DNA of 64,000 nt, from assembly GCF_947172395.1 (NCBI RefSeq), contig NC_069105.1:8267971-8331970 (forward strand), given 5' to 3'. Positions 33,118-43,799 of this stretch are shown piece by piece. Within the stretch, counting starts at the first letter, position 1; every line of letters starts with the position of its first letter. Position numbers and translations under genes: made by a program. The notes under the pieces were generated by a model. It did not search any database, was not told the DNA's origin, and was given only the letters and a program-made list of their open reading frames with translations. Source of the stretch: Bicyclus anynana (taxonomy: Eukaryota; Arthropoda; Insecta; Lepidoptera; Nymphalidae).

Positions 33118-34274
33118 TTTTTATATATACTTCGACAGCGGAAGTGACGTGAAACTATTTATTTTAGAAAAACATTTGTATTGAAATAAATTAATTTGTG
33201 TGAATTATTTGAACTTTAGTGCCAAGATTATCGAACTTCAGTAAGTAAATCTAAAAAACACAAATTCCCAGGGTGAGCAAGGAATCAAAACAGGGTCCTC
33301 CCATAACCTTCTGCGCCAAGGAGGTCACACCAAAGGTCAAACCCAATTAAATATTCCAAGAATTAATTCTCTCATGAACACTAGCATTGCCAAATATAAG
33401 TACTTGTACCATTAGAAGGTCCTGTCACATCTCTTGCGTAAATAGGCACCACGTCCATACAAACATAAGCAATATTATAATAGGTGGTTGTTTATACGAT
33501 TATATATCTAATGCGATCGTGATAAAGACTGTAATCTAATGAGTTTATAACGCGTTGCAGTTAAGGCTTGGACTACACAGATGACCGGATGCTTACCGGA
33601 TTGGTTCAAATGAAATTAATATAATTCAATATAGTAAAATTCATACAAAAATACTGTAATCGCAATTTAAAACAAGAGGATCGAAGATGCGAAAGCAATC
33701 TCAGATTTAGTTAAATAGTATTTCAATCAATCAATTTGTTTATTTGCAGATACATGCAATATATATACAGGTGGTCGGTAGATGTAGATGGTAAATGTAT
33801 CTTGCCAATTTGGCATGCAAATTATTTATTAAGTATTTAATGATTCAAATGACAATATCATATAAACATTTCACCCACAAATACGAAACTTCAAGCTTAA
33901 ATATTAGAATTGCAGAGATAGTTTAGAATTATAAATGATTACCACCAATACGGTATATCATAGGTATATTTTCCATACAAGGTAACGTAATCCAAGACTC
34001 GACTCAAATAACATCGTATGGGTCCATTATATTGATCGGTTTGAAGGCGGTGTAATGCCAAACAGGCTCTGATAGTTCATTTGTTTACTCTCTCAAACAG
34101 AAAAATAAGTTTCAAAATTGGTTAATAAATGACGAAGATATGAGGTAACAAATATAAAAAACAACATAAGCGATGAATTGAGAACCTCCTCCTTTTTTGA
34201 AAGTAGGTTTACTTATTTATTACAAAGAAAAAAGATCCTCTTACATTTATTCGTCGATTAAAAAGATTGCCTTG
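33118..34274. other. No supported gene; tRNA-like trace at 33275-33340
   Basis: The complement of 33275-33340 reads CTTGGCGCAGAAGGTTATGG and TTTTGATTCC, a SINE head trace; a similar trace lies at 51425-51480. The rest is AT-rich. Confidence 0.35.
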
Positions 34275-34463
34275 TCTAATACTAATATTATAAAGCTGAA
34301 AAGTTTGTTTGAACTCGCTAATCTCAGGAAGTAATGGTCCGATTTGAAAAATTCTTTCAGTGTTAGATAGCTCATTTATCGAGGAAGGCTATAGGCTATA
34401 TATTATCCCCGTATTTCTAAGGGAACGGGAACCACGCGGGTGAATACGCGCGGTATCAGCTAG
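34275..34463 (+). mobile_element. Helitron-like element, group A
   Basis: Starts TCTAATACTAATATTATAAA and ends GGTATCAGCTAG (CTAG 34460-34463). Complete body. Confidence 0.8.
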
Positions 34464-34749
34464 TTCTATAATAAACCGGAACTAATCCGTACCACAGTGC
34501 AGTCTAGGAGTTATGGTATCGCATACCTTCACGTAAAAATCGTGCAGCTATGTTACAACCGATGTAACTCGGTATTCATATGACCAACGAATGTTAAGTG
34601 TTTTATGGACATTATTGTGTAATCATTTCATATTGGAACTGATGATGGCTTGGACATTCTTAGGAGAATACAGTCTTTAAACAAAAAACTGTAAAATATA
34701 GACATAAATAGATGCATTTCAAAGTATAGTGTTTTATAGACAAATGAAA
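34464..34749. other. No recognisable feature
   Basis: Short AT-rich gap. Confidence 0.3.
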
Positions 34750-35047
34750 ATCATCATTATCAACCTAAATTCGGCTCACTGAGCTCGATTCTCCTCTCAG
34801 AATGCGAGGGGTTAGGCCAATAATCCACCACGCTGGCCCAATGCGGATTGGCAGACTTCACACACGTAGAGAATTAAGAAAAACCAGGTTTCTTCACGAT
34901 GTTTTTCCTTCACCGTTTGAGACACGTGATATTTAATTAAAAATGCACACAACTGAAAAGTTGGAGGTGCATGCCCCGGACCGGATTCGAAGCCACACCC
35001 TCCGGAATCGGAGGTAGAGGTCATATCCACTGGGCTATCACGACTCT
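34750..35047 (-). repeat. SINE-1, full length
   Basis: Plus-strand tail ATCATCATTATCAACC, body CAATGCGGATTGGCAGACTT, and head GACCGGATTCGAAGCC with CATATCCACTGGGCTATCAC (complement of boxes B and A). Confidence 0.85.
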
Positions 35048-36221
35048 CACGCCAGGCTTAATAACAATAAATCAACAAAATCTGGTGTCACATGATCGCA
35101 TTTGAGAATCAAATCTCCAAGCTAAAGGCCTTTGCCCTGCACTGGGCAGTAATAGGCCGTTATTTCAGTTTTATTGGCCAGGTCAGTACTCCAGTGCAAT
35201 CATTATTACATAACGATAAACAAAGTAAATTATTCAATTCGCATTCATTAGCCGAAGTCACTGTAGGTCGGTCTCATCATTATCAGACTATTTTAACGGT
35301 CTGCAGGGCCAGACCTCCTTATTGAAGAAGGATATATAGCTTACACCCACCACGCTGATCCAATGCGTTTTCTGATTCATACAACCACTAATACGACTAG
35401 TCTAATACAAAAGCGAAAGGTCTCATTACTAAATATAGTTAGTAGATGAAACTTACCACCATCTATCTGAGTGTATTTATACATTATATAAGTATTTATA
35501 TGTAGTATATAATTGTATATTAATATTATTTATCAACTATCTTAGCATCCATAACACAAGCTACTCTGTATGCTTACTTTGGGGTTAGATAGTGATGTGT
35601 ATTGTTTAAGTATATTTATTTATTTATTTATCTGTGACCATAATACGAAGGAATAAGTAATAATAATAATAAGGATACTTTTTGTCGCGAAAATAAAATG
35701 AGAAAGGAGTAAACTAGGGGTATAAAGTTTGTATGGAAATTCCTTCTGTTTTCAAGGTACATTTGTAAATGTAAAATGATTAGTGATCTATTTATTATAC
35801 ATTAAAAAACTTGCATTTCAACCTACCCAGGGGCACCATCTAGCCCCTGGGTAGCTACACCATGGTTTGAATGTGTTTTGTGTATACTTATGCATCACAT
35901 AGGGTTGCCAACACTTTTTTAAAAAAACAAAGTATATTTCATATTTAAGCAAGCTGTAAAAAATACATAAGTACACTTAAAAAAAATACAACAAAAAATA
36001 CTCGATAATTATAAAAAAGATAATTTTTATAAAAACTTTCTTGCATTTTTCAAGAATTTCTTGTTAAAGTAAGAGTATTACATGGTTTTTTACACCTAAC
36101 TTTAAAATCGATAAAAACCATCAACAAGATAGACACGTTTGGATACGCTATACGCTACGCTATTACTTCTATCGAAAATTAATGTAAAAATTAAAAAAAA
36201 TATAGTATTTTTGCGTACTAT
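35048..36221. other. No supported gene; Helitron group F piece at 35669-35750
   Basis: GATACTTTTTGTCGCGAAAA and GTTTGTATGGAAATTCCTTC at 35669-35750 match part of the group F copy at 39570-39782. CAGGGGCACCATCTAGCCCCTG at 35829-35850 is a small hairpin. The remainder is AT-rich. Confidence 0.4.
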
Positions 36222-36588
36222 ATGTTTCTTCGTGAAGCCGTGAGAGCCGTGATAGCCCACTGGACATGACCTCTGCCTCCGATTCCGGAAGGTGTGGGTT
36301 CGAATCCGGTCCGGGGCATGCACCTCCAACTTTTCAGTTGTGTGCATTTTAAGAAATTAAATATCACGTGTATGAAACACGTGATATTTAATTTCTTGAA
36401 GGAAAACATCGCGAGGAAACCTGCATACCTGAGAATTTTCTTAACTCTCTGCGTGTGTGTGTCTGCCAATGCGCATTGGGTCAGCGTGGTGGACTATTGG
36501 CCTAGCCCCTCTCATTCTGAGAGGAGACTCGGGCTCAGCAGTGAGCCGAATATGGGTTGATAATGATGATGATGATGATGTTTCTTCG
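36222..36588 (+). repeat. SINE-1, full length with target duplication
   Basis: The SINE occupies 36233-36577 and is flanked by ATGTTTCTTCG on both sides (36222-36232 and 36578-36588). Head with GATAGCCCACTGGACATGAC and GGGTTCGAATCC; tail (ATGATG)n. It carries an extra inverted segment in the middle. Confidence 0.9.
36351..36397. repeat. Perfect 21 bp inverted repeat inside SINE-1
   Basis: Arms 36351-36371 and 36377-36397 are exact complements (AAGAAATTAAATATCACGTG and onward), separated by 5 bases. Other SINE-1 copies have only the left arm followed by CTCAAACGGTGAAGG, so the right arm is an added inverted copy. Confidence 0.9.
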
Positions 36589-36875
36589 ACAGTATATACT
36601 TAGTACGCAGACCGTAAATATAGTACAATAATATATATTATAGTACGGTTGGCAACCCTAGCATCACAGGCTATACGTGCGCGGACGCAGACGCGTCTAT
36701 TCGCGGAATCCGCGTACGGCGAATTGGTGCGGCCAGCGAGTGATTGAATCACGCAACGGAACGCAATATCCGACCAGAAGTTTACTAACTTGTTGAAAAC
36801 GGCCCGAGGAATTCATCGCTCACCCATAACAGTGAGATAAGGAAGTCTATTGAAACGGGTGTTTAATTATAGATT

Positions 36876-37147
36876 TTTTTATATTCTCTACACTACAATC
36901 TCTTGACTACAATCTTACCTGACGATGGAAGCGGGCTAACTAGTTAAGGAGTAGGATGAAATCCACACTCCTTTCTCACAACATCGTAACGCTAAATCGG
37001 TTGTACGTCTTTGTCGGTAGGGTGGTAACTAGCCACGGCCGAAGCCAGGACCAATTAAGAAAACCTCAATCGGCCCAGCCGCGGATCGAACCCAGGACCT
37101 CCGTCTTGCAAATCCACCGCGCAAGCCACTGCGCCGCGGAGGCCGCC
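36876..37147 (-). repeat. SINE-2, nearly complete
   Basis: Plus strand: T-rich tail, then GACTACAATCTTACCTGACG, GGTAACTAGCCACGGCCGAA and CCGCGGATCGAACCCAGGAC; ends GCCACTGCGCCGCGGAGGCC (head complement). Two internal deletions. Confidence 0.8.
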
Positions 37148-37251
37148 AAAGATGAAGAGAAATTGTTTTCTATTTATCTATATAAAACTAAAACTATAAG
37201 TCTATAAGGTTTCCCAAATCAGCAATAACTCTTTTGAAAATTATTAAAAAC

Positions 37252-37620
37252 AAGCTGACGTCCCGCGGATTCACCCGCGTAGTTCCCGTTCCCGTGAGTA
37301 TCCTACTTAATATTATAAACGCGAAAGTTTGTATGGATTTTGGATGTTTGTTACTCTTTAACGCCGTAACTACTGAACCGATTTGGCTGAAATTTGGAAT
37401 GGAAATAGATTTTACTCTAGATTAACACGTAGGCTACTTTTTACCTCGGAAAAATCCATGGATCTCGTGGGATTTGTGAAAAAGTAAATTCCACGCGGAC
37501 GAAGTCGCGGGCGTCCGCTAGTATGGAGATAAAATATAGCCTATGACGCTCACAAATAACGTGACTTTCTAGTGGTCAAAAATATCAAAATCGGTTATAC
37601 ATTTACAACTTTACTGTTGA
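37252..37620 (-). mobile_element. Helitron group D copy interrupted by a group B copy
   Basis: Left part GCTGACGTCCCGCGGATTCA to CCCGTGAGTA (37252-37300). The rest resumes at 37522 with TATGGAGATAAAATATAGCC and runs to about 37620. Removing 37301-37521 rejoins the body. Confidence 0.75.
37301..37521 (+). mobile_element. Helitron-like element, group B, complete
   Basis: Starts TCCTACTTAATATTATAAAC and ends in the hairpin CGGACGAAGTCGCGGGCGTC plus CTAG (37518-37521). Inserted between A and T inside the group D element, with no target duplication, as expected for a Helitron. Confidence 0.85.
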
Positions 37621-37916
37621 AGTCTGCGTAGTTTTCGTTTAAACAGAGCAATGTCGAAATTGTGACCCCAACACAAGGAAGTCGGTAATTTAAAAAGGAA
37701 AATCCAATTATTACAAGCATAAGCAACATACCTGCCATGCTACAAAAAGTAGGCAACAGATATTATAGGAAATTACTGGATTTCGGCCGGAAAGCATCGC
37801 ATACCGACATTATTATAATCCACTTTGTCGGTTTACAGTTAGCGTGTTACATTGTTGTGATTCACATACTTTCCGAATGGAAAAATTACTTTGTAGTTAC
37901 GAAATGATGGCCACTC

Positions 37917-38045
37917 ACCATCCGATAAGCCCACGTGCTACGTCATGCACATCGCGACCAACACACGATCAGTTTTATCGGATGTCAAGCTGTTAGCGCT
38001 GCAGGCATGTGAGCTTACTTGATCGTCTGTGGCTGACATTATATG
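37917..38045 (+). repeat. Unclassified dispersed repeat U, copy 1
   Basis: CATCCGATAA at the start and TTATCGGATG about 50 bp on form a perfect 10 bp inverted repeat. Between them lies GCGACCAACACACGATCAG. Then come TTAGCGCTGCAGGCATGTGA and GTGGCTGACATTATATGA. Related copies are at 38700, 56590 and 63236. Confidence 0.6.
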
Positions 38046-38117
38046 ATTCCTCTCTGAAACTGGGCAGGTACTTTTACCATTACTTTGCAGTGTTTGAGGC
38101 AAGCGCGAAGCCAGAAC

Positions 38118-38371
38118 TTTTTTTTATTCTCTACAAGTAAGCCCTTGACTACAATCTCACCTGATGGTAAGTGATGATGCAATCTAGGATGGAAGTGGGC
38201 TAACTTGTTAGGAGTAATATGAAATCCACATTCCTTTCGGTTTCTACACGACATAGTACCGGAACGCCAAATCTCTTGGCGGTACGTCTTTGTCGGTAGG
38301 GTGGTAACTAGCCACGGCCGAAGCATCCCACCAGTCAGACCTGGACCAATTAAGAAAACCTCAATCAGCCT
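38118..38371 (-). repeat. SINE-2 copy, head missing
   Basis: T run at 38118, AGCCCTTGACTACAATCTCA, GGTAACTAGCCACGGCCGAA, ending at TTAAGAAAACCTCAATCAGC. Confidence 0.8.
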
Positions 38372-38692
38372 CTGAAGAAACTGACCTCTGTAGTGAAAGG
38401 TCCAGTAGGTAAAGCTTCCCTATAGTGAGAGTCCTGGGTTCTATTCCCAGCTCAGGCAGTTTAGAATTTTATATTGGCTCAAGGCTCAAGTCTAGTCTGG
38501 TGGTAGGCATCGGGCGTGGCTTGTTACCAGCAAAGACGGCTATCCAAGCCGCGTACCACGTCCTTGGTGTGGGAAAAATAAAACTGTATGTACGTCTTTC
38601 AACTTAACCCATTTCCATCTTCGAATCGTCGCTTAAAATCAGGTAACATCGCAGTCAAGTGTTAACTTGCCATTGCATAAAAAAAGAAAAAG
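38372..38692 (+). repeat. Diverged SINE related to SINE-2
   Basis: GAGTCCTGGGTTCTATTCCC (box-B-like) then TGGTGGTAGGCATCGGGCGT, CAGCAAAGACGG, TTAAAATCAGGTAACATCGC, GTTAACTTGCCATTGCAT and an A-rich tail. Same order of blocks as SINE-2 but clearly diverged. Confidence 0.55.
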
Positions 38693-38699
38693 CGATCGA

Positions 38700-38785
38700 C
38701 ATGATGTCATGCCGGCTGTCAATCGTTAGCGCTGCAGGCATGTGAGATTTGCTTGATCGTCAGTGGCTGACATAATGTGAATAAA
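38700..38785 (+). repeat. Unclassified dispersed repeat U, copy 2
   Basis: ATGATGTCATGCCGGCTGTC then GTTAGCGCTGCAGGCATGTG and CAGTGGCTGACATAATGTGA. Together with copy 1 it brackets two SINEs, so the pair may be a local duplication later filled by insertions. Confidence 0.6.
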
Positions 38786-38819
38786 TAGAAAGATAAATTG
38801 AAAATTATTTTTGAAACAA

Positions 38820-39007
38820 TCTATACTAATATTATAAAGCTGAAGAGTTTGTTTGAACGCGCTAATCTCAGAAACTACTGGTCCGATTTGAAAAATTATT
38901 TCAGTATTAGATAGCCCATTTATTGAGGAAGGCTATAGGCTATATTTTATCCCCGTACTCTTACGGGAACGGGAACCACGAGGGTGAAACCGCGCGGCGT
39001 CAGCTAG
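38820..39007 (+). mobile_element. Helitron-like element, group A, complete
   Basis: TCTATACTAATATTATAAAG to GCGGCGTCAGCTAG (CTAG 39004-39007). Confidence 0.85.
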
Positions 39008-39569
39008 TTTCAATATAAAGAGAATTTTTAATGATTCATTTCAATACAAATTGCAGAAAAATCCCTCAAACGCGATACACCGAGACGCTCAAATCAATTT
39101 CGCAAATGAGGCGTGATAAGATAACACCGATATAATATGATAGAGACATTCCATACTTATCTATGTACGTACAAAGTGGGGTCCAAGATCAAACGATCAT
39201 GTACGATTGGGTCGCATGATCTCATTTCTTTTTGTTTACTTGTCAATTGACGTCAAATGTTTATCGTCGCTAGCAGACGGGTCAAGTCTTTTGACCATGT
39301 TTATGACAGCGTCTATAGCATCCGCATGTAATAGGGATTATGTCAAATCATCATATACCCACCCTTGGGCCGTAAAGCCCCGATAAATGCTGGACGAACA
39401 TGAGCGGAGTAACAATATACCCCACGCCTTGCCCGGGCAAGGAGGCGTAGCCTTTAAAACCGTAACCTCCTTGGCTATATCTATCTCTACTTATATTAAA
39501 ACTGTAACAGGTCAATTTCTGTAAATTGAAGATATTTCGAAATTTTTTGTTGGAGGGCATTATATAATC
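39008..39569. other. No recognisable feature
   Basis: Mixed sequence. CTTGCCCGGGCAAG at 39428-39441 is a 14 bp perfect palindrome in a short GC-rich patch. No gene. Confidence 0.35.
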
Positions 39570-39782
39570 GATACTGAAGCCAAAAATATTATTTTTCGAT
39601 TTTTTGTCTGTCTGCCTGTCTGTGAATTTCTTGGCCGGGCATCACGCTGAAACTACTGAATGAATTCAAACGAAACTTGGCACGGTTTAAGACTACAATA
39701 CGGAGTTATAGGATACTTTTTATTGCGAAATAAAGTAAGAAGGGGGTGAAATAGGGGTTGAAAGTTTGTATGGCAAGTCCTT
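39570..39782 (+). mobile_element. Helitron-like group F fragment
   Basis: TTTTTGTCTGTCTGCCTGTC, CTGAAACTACTGAATGAATT and GATACTTTTTATTGCGAAAT followed by GGGGTTGAAAGTTTGTATGG. A common body type in the window but without clear ends here. Confidence 0.45.
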
Positions 39783-39893
39783 CGCGACTCGCTGAGCTAT
39801 GTCTGTGACTTTGGTTCGTCTGCGGATCTCCTCATTTCTGATTCGATCACGCAGAGAAACTCCAAGTATAACTCGCTCCATCGCTCGCTAAGA
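39783..39893 (-). pseudogene. RTE-type LINE fragment
   Basis: The minus frame reads MERVILGVSLRDRIRNEE, IRRRTKVTDIAQRVA, a clean stretch of RTE polyprotein just upstream of the KWQWAGHI block. It overlaps in position with the 22924 fragment. About 33 codons without a stop. Confidence 0.8.
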
Positions 39894-40245
39894 CTATAAA
39901 ATATAAGAGACTGAGACTATGTATAGATTTATATTGATCATTGAGACTATGAAAGCCTCCAAGTTGAAAAAGTTCTCCAAGGCTCAAACCTAGGACCTTA
40001 TATCTCGTAACCCGCAAAGCCTTACAATCAGATCATAAGAGGCATATTATGGAAATGCCACCATAGTATGTTTAAAATGTAGATTATTTACCTCAAAACT
40101 ATTTAATATGTATAACATGTAACTGTGGTACGTCACTTATCCTTCTGCATAACATTGAAGTGTGAACATCTATAGCAGACAGAGCCTGTCACGTTCAGAC
40201 CTTCGCTTTTATTAAAGCATAAGGTTTGTCATTCCAGTTGATAAG
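39894..40245. other. No supported gene
   Basis: A weak tRNA-like trace (AAACCTAGGACC at 39985) and AT-rich sequence. Confidence 0.3.
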
Positions 40246-40485
40246 AACCGTGATATCATGATACCGGCGTGATTTAAGAAATTAAATATCACGTGTCTCA
40301 AAGGTGTTTCCTTCACCGGAAAACATCGTGAGGAAACCTGCATACCAGAGAAGTTTCCTAATTCTCTGCGTGTGTGAAGTCTACCAATCCGCATTGGGCC
40401 AGTGTGGTGGACTATTGGCCTAACCCCTCTCATTCTGAGAGGAGACTCGAGCTCAGCAGTGAGCCGAATATGGGTTGATAACGAC
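40246..40485 (+). repeat. SINE-1 copy, head missing
   Basis: AAGAAATTAAATATCACGTG, CATCGTGAGGAAACCTGCAT, CCGCATTGGGCCAGTGTGG and GAGCCGAATATGGGTTGATA. Confidence 0.8.
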
Positions 40486-40504
40486 TACTTGACATTTATT
40501 GTGT

Positions 40505-40635
40505 CTTCAAATTCAAAATTCATTTATTTCAAGTAGGCTCAGTTTAAAAGCACTTTTGACTATTTCTAAAGATTCTACCACCGGTTCGGAAGGCAGGTTC
40601 TGCTGAGAAGAACTGGCAAGAAACTCAACATTTGC
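40505..40635 (-). mobile_element. Non-LTR retrotransposon 3' end, family 1
   Basis: Plus strand: AAATTCATTTATTTCAAGTA, ACCACCGGTTCGGAAGGCAG and GCTGAGAAGAACTGGCAAG. Confidence 0.6.
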
Positions 40636-41570
40636 TCTTCTTCTTCTACCAATAGGTACATACCACTTTCATCGTCCGCTACGATTTCGGAAAACGAAAA
40701 TAGAGTCAATCATGGCACATCGGTTGAATGTCCTTTTCAGCCTTTAAAACAAAGTCAAGTTTTCAAAGTAACAAAGGTCTGGCGATCACAGGTTCGTCTC
40801 ATAGGCTATTATATTATAATCTAAGCTTATCTTAGCACATTATGATCTGATTGCTTGTAAATCTATCACAACTCGATCACGTACGAGCTAAACCGATGCA
40901 GATGTAACTCGATAGCTGATTTCTCGGACTTGTCGAACGTGATGTCTTTAGCCAACCACTTTAGCATTCCGATATATAGGTACAGAGGGAAAAAATATAT
41001 ATATTAATAATTTAAAATGAGATATCACTGTTTTTAACCTTTGGATAACTTTGCAGGCGAGAGTCTAACTTGAACATTACATAAAAAGTAACTCGTATGT
41101 AGTGAATCGTACAGTATCGTCAATTTTAAAATGGTTTTTTAATTTAAAGTATTTATTAATGAAGATAATACTTAAATTAGCTAAACTTATTATAAAAATA
41201 AAATATAAGGAAATTTAACTACAACTACAAAAATAAAATAAATTAAAATTAAAACTAATACCTAGAAATAATTATCCAAATTTGCCGCCCTTGGTAGGGT
41301 GCCCATCACGCAGGCAGCATTCCCGCGCTGAATTGCGATTGAATTTCTTTGTAATGGTTTTTGTAATTTCAAGTAAAACACTTTCTACAGAATCATTAAG
41401 TTTATTATAAAACCTTACACACAACCTCAAGATACATAATTAGCAGTTTAAATTACTTTTACACAACCCCACGAAAAAAATTCTGTACCCTGTTAAATTA
41501 AGTTTACGTGTATCTACTAGATTATGACTAATTGTGCTAGTTCTAGTAATTCATCTAATACAAAAATTTT
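40636..41570. other. No recognisable feature
   Basis: AT-rich. No exon-like frame or repeat end found. Confidence 0.35.
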
Positions 41571-41789
41571 CACCTGATGTGAAGTGATGATGCAGTTATA
41601 GATGGAACGGGCTAACTTGTTAGGGGTAGGATGATAATCAACACCCTTCGGTTTCTACACGACATCGTGACAGAATCGGTAACGCCTTTGCCGGTAGGAT
41701 GGTATCTAGCCACAGCCAAAGCCTCCCACCAGTTAGACCTGGACCAATTAAGAAAACCTCAATCAACCCAGCCGGTGATCGAACCTAAC
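41571..41789 (-). repeat. SINE-2 copy, partial
   Basis: CACCTGATGTGAAGTGATGA, CGGTTTCTACACGACATCGT, AGACCTGGACCAATTAAGAA and GGTGATCGAACC (box B complement). Tail and outer head missing. Confidence 0.75.
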
Positions 41790-42211
41790 TATTTATAATA
41801 GTTTTAGGTAGGTTTCGAATTTCTTTAACCCATATCCCTAAGCATCCTAGTCCTACAGACTTGAGGGTAAGCTTGACAGTGTGTAGCCGGCGTTAAAGTT
41901 TTCAAATTCCCAACGGCATGTGGCAATTAAAAACAGATGATATCAGTTTAATGGATACACGTATCTTGAATGCGCAGTCAAAACCGCATTAGACGATCTT
42001 TAGTCTCTCGCTGCGATAGCAATGGAATGCGATAGTGCTGATAGCGACTGATAACAATGCGCTTGTATTGTTTCAATTGAGCGCACAACTTGATAATAAT
42101 TATTACGATGTTAAGGCATTATTGGTGTATGATTTTTGTAAGAATCGTGTGTACATTTTTTTAGAATTTAAGCTATCGTGAACGTTTCGTCTAGAGCCTA
42201 AATTCATCTAG
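41790..42211. other. No recognisable feature
   Basis: Mixed sequence, no frame or repeat. Confidence 0.3.
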
Positions 42212-42510
42212 AGCCGTGATAGCCCAGTGGATATGGCCTCTGCCTTTGATTTCTGAGGGCGTGGGTTCGATCCTGTCCGGGCCATGCACCTCCCACTTTT
42301 CAGCATTTTAAGAAAGTAAATATCACGCATTTCAAACGGTGAAAGAAAACATCGTGAGGAAACCTGCATACTTGAGAATTTTCTTAATTATCTGTGTGTG
42401 AAGTCTGCCAATCCGCATTGGGTCAGCGTGGTGAACTATTGGCCTAACCCCTCTTATTTCGAGAGGAGACTCGAGCTCAGCAATGAGCCGAAAATGGGTT
42501 ACAAACGACG
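42212..42510 (+). repeat. SINE-1, full length
   Basis: Head GTGATAGCCCAGTGGATATG and GGGTTCGATCC, body AACATCGTGAGGAAACCTGC, end GAGCCGAAAATGGGTTA. The TGATGA tail has decayed. Confidence 0.85.
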
Positions 42511-42879
42511 AAACTATCATGAGTGTTATTTATATTAATTGATTACGAAACGCGGCTAAAACTGATTTGATACAACGAACCCATACGGGGCCTTTAGTCA
42601 TGAGCTGGTTCTTGCACGATCCAATCTAGTCGTTTGTAGTAATTTTGTTCGCCTCAGTTTCGACGCGCCAGTGACTTATCTAATAGTATAAAATCTTTGG
42701 CTGATAATGATATTTTATTTGCAGTATTTGAATCCAGGACAATTATAAGATAACCGGACAAAGTAGCGGGTCTAGGATGAAATACCTAACAGTCGCCGTC
42801 CTAAACGGGAAAATGAATGTCAGCGTAAAAGACTACCATCGTTCACTGAGCGCACAGACATTTTTCAATGTTATAAGAC
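42511..42879. other. No recognisable feature
   Basis: Mixed sequence, no frame or repeat. Confidence 0.3.
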
Positions 42880-43020
42880 ATTATAAAATACTACACCGAT
42901 TTTATAAATTCTTTCACCAATGGAAAGCTACTTTATTAGCGAGTAACATAGACTATATTTTATCCCTATATTCCAATGGGAACGGGAACTACGAGGGTTA
43001 AACTGCGAGACATCCACTAG
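42880..43020 (+). mobile_element. Helitron group D copy, 5' truncated
   Basis: CACCAATGGAAAGCTACTTT, AACGGGAACTACGAGGGTTA, ending CTAG at 43017-43020. Confidence 0.65.
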
Positions 43021-43310
43021 TAAACGATAAAGATACGAATAAGTCTTTGGTCACGAATATTCGCAATTCATCGAATTTCACAATCTCGAGTAAATATACG
43101 TTTTGTCAAACGATGTATCATTTCGCAAGTTTATACATTAATGTGATCACTAAAATATGGGCGATCACAAAAATTACGTCGACTTTTTAAATAGAATCCT
43201 AATCGAGCTATATATTATGTTTATAATTAAGAAATAACGGATCCTAGGCTAAAAGCCAAAGAACTAATCTTTTGAACTGTTTAAAACATATTTTAACACG
43301 TTCGCTTCGG

Positions 43311-43436
43311 CACGAGATCAATCGACCTTGTACGTCTAGCGTATTCAAGATTTACGAGGTCGATCGACCTCGTACCTCACCACACAAAGTTTTGTATGAA
43401 GTCAAAAAACCTCGTACCGCACCAGAGTACAGTAAA
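43311..43436 (+). repeat. Three 42 bp repeats, open in one frame
   Basis: Units begin at 43311, 43353 and 43395, exactly 42 bp apart. In the plus frame they read HEINRPCTS..., YEVDRPRTS... and YEVKKPRTA..., so the period is 14 codons without stops. The second unit holds a perfect 22 bp palindrome at 43353-43374 (TACGAGGTCGA and its complement). No ATG precedes it closely and I recognise no protein family, so it may be an exon of an unknown gene or a decayed minisatellite. Confidence 0.6.
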
Positions 43437-43799
43437 ATCAGTACCGCAGCGAACAATTTTATATTTATTCTAAGACAGTAACATGTCGTAGTATGAAAAT
43501 TAACTGAGCCCTTATTGGACGTTATGGACGATGCAAATTCAGATAAAGGCATCATTTTAATTCATTCATACCCTTGTTTCTTTGTGGCTTACCTTTACAA
43601 TAATCGCTTGTTTGTTTTACTACTACTAAAACTAGTTTATTATTCAGAAGTTTTCTGTTTTTTCATTATTATGTGAATTGTAACTAAGATACAATTATAA
43701 CAAATCAGAGTTATTAGGCATTGAGGTTCTTTGGGAGGGTCAAACTCAGACACGATAACTAAACTGTCTAATCTAGGTTTGCACAATATTATAAGAAAA
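43437..43799. other. No recognisable feature
   Basis: AT-rich gap between the 42 bp repeats and a Helitron. Confidence 0.35.

Noticed and set aside
35829..35850. Small hairpin as a microRNA precursor
   Set aside because: The stem is too short and no mature-like arm pairing extends beyond it.
43353..43374. Palindrome as a restriction or operator site
   Set aside because: Palindromic DNA of this kind in a decayed repeat needs no protein partner. No second intact copy was found.
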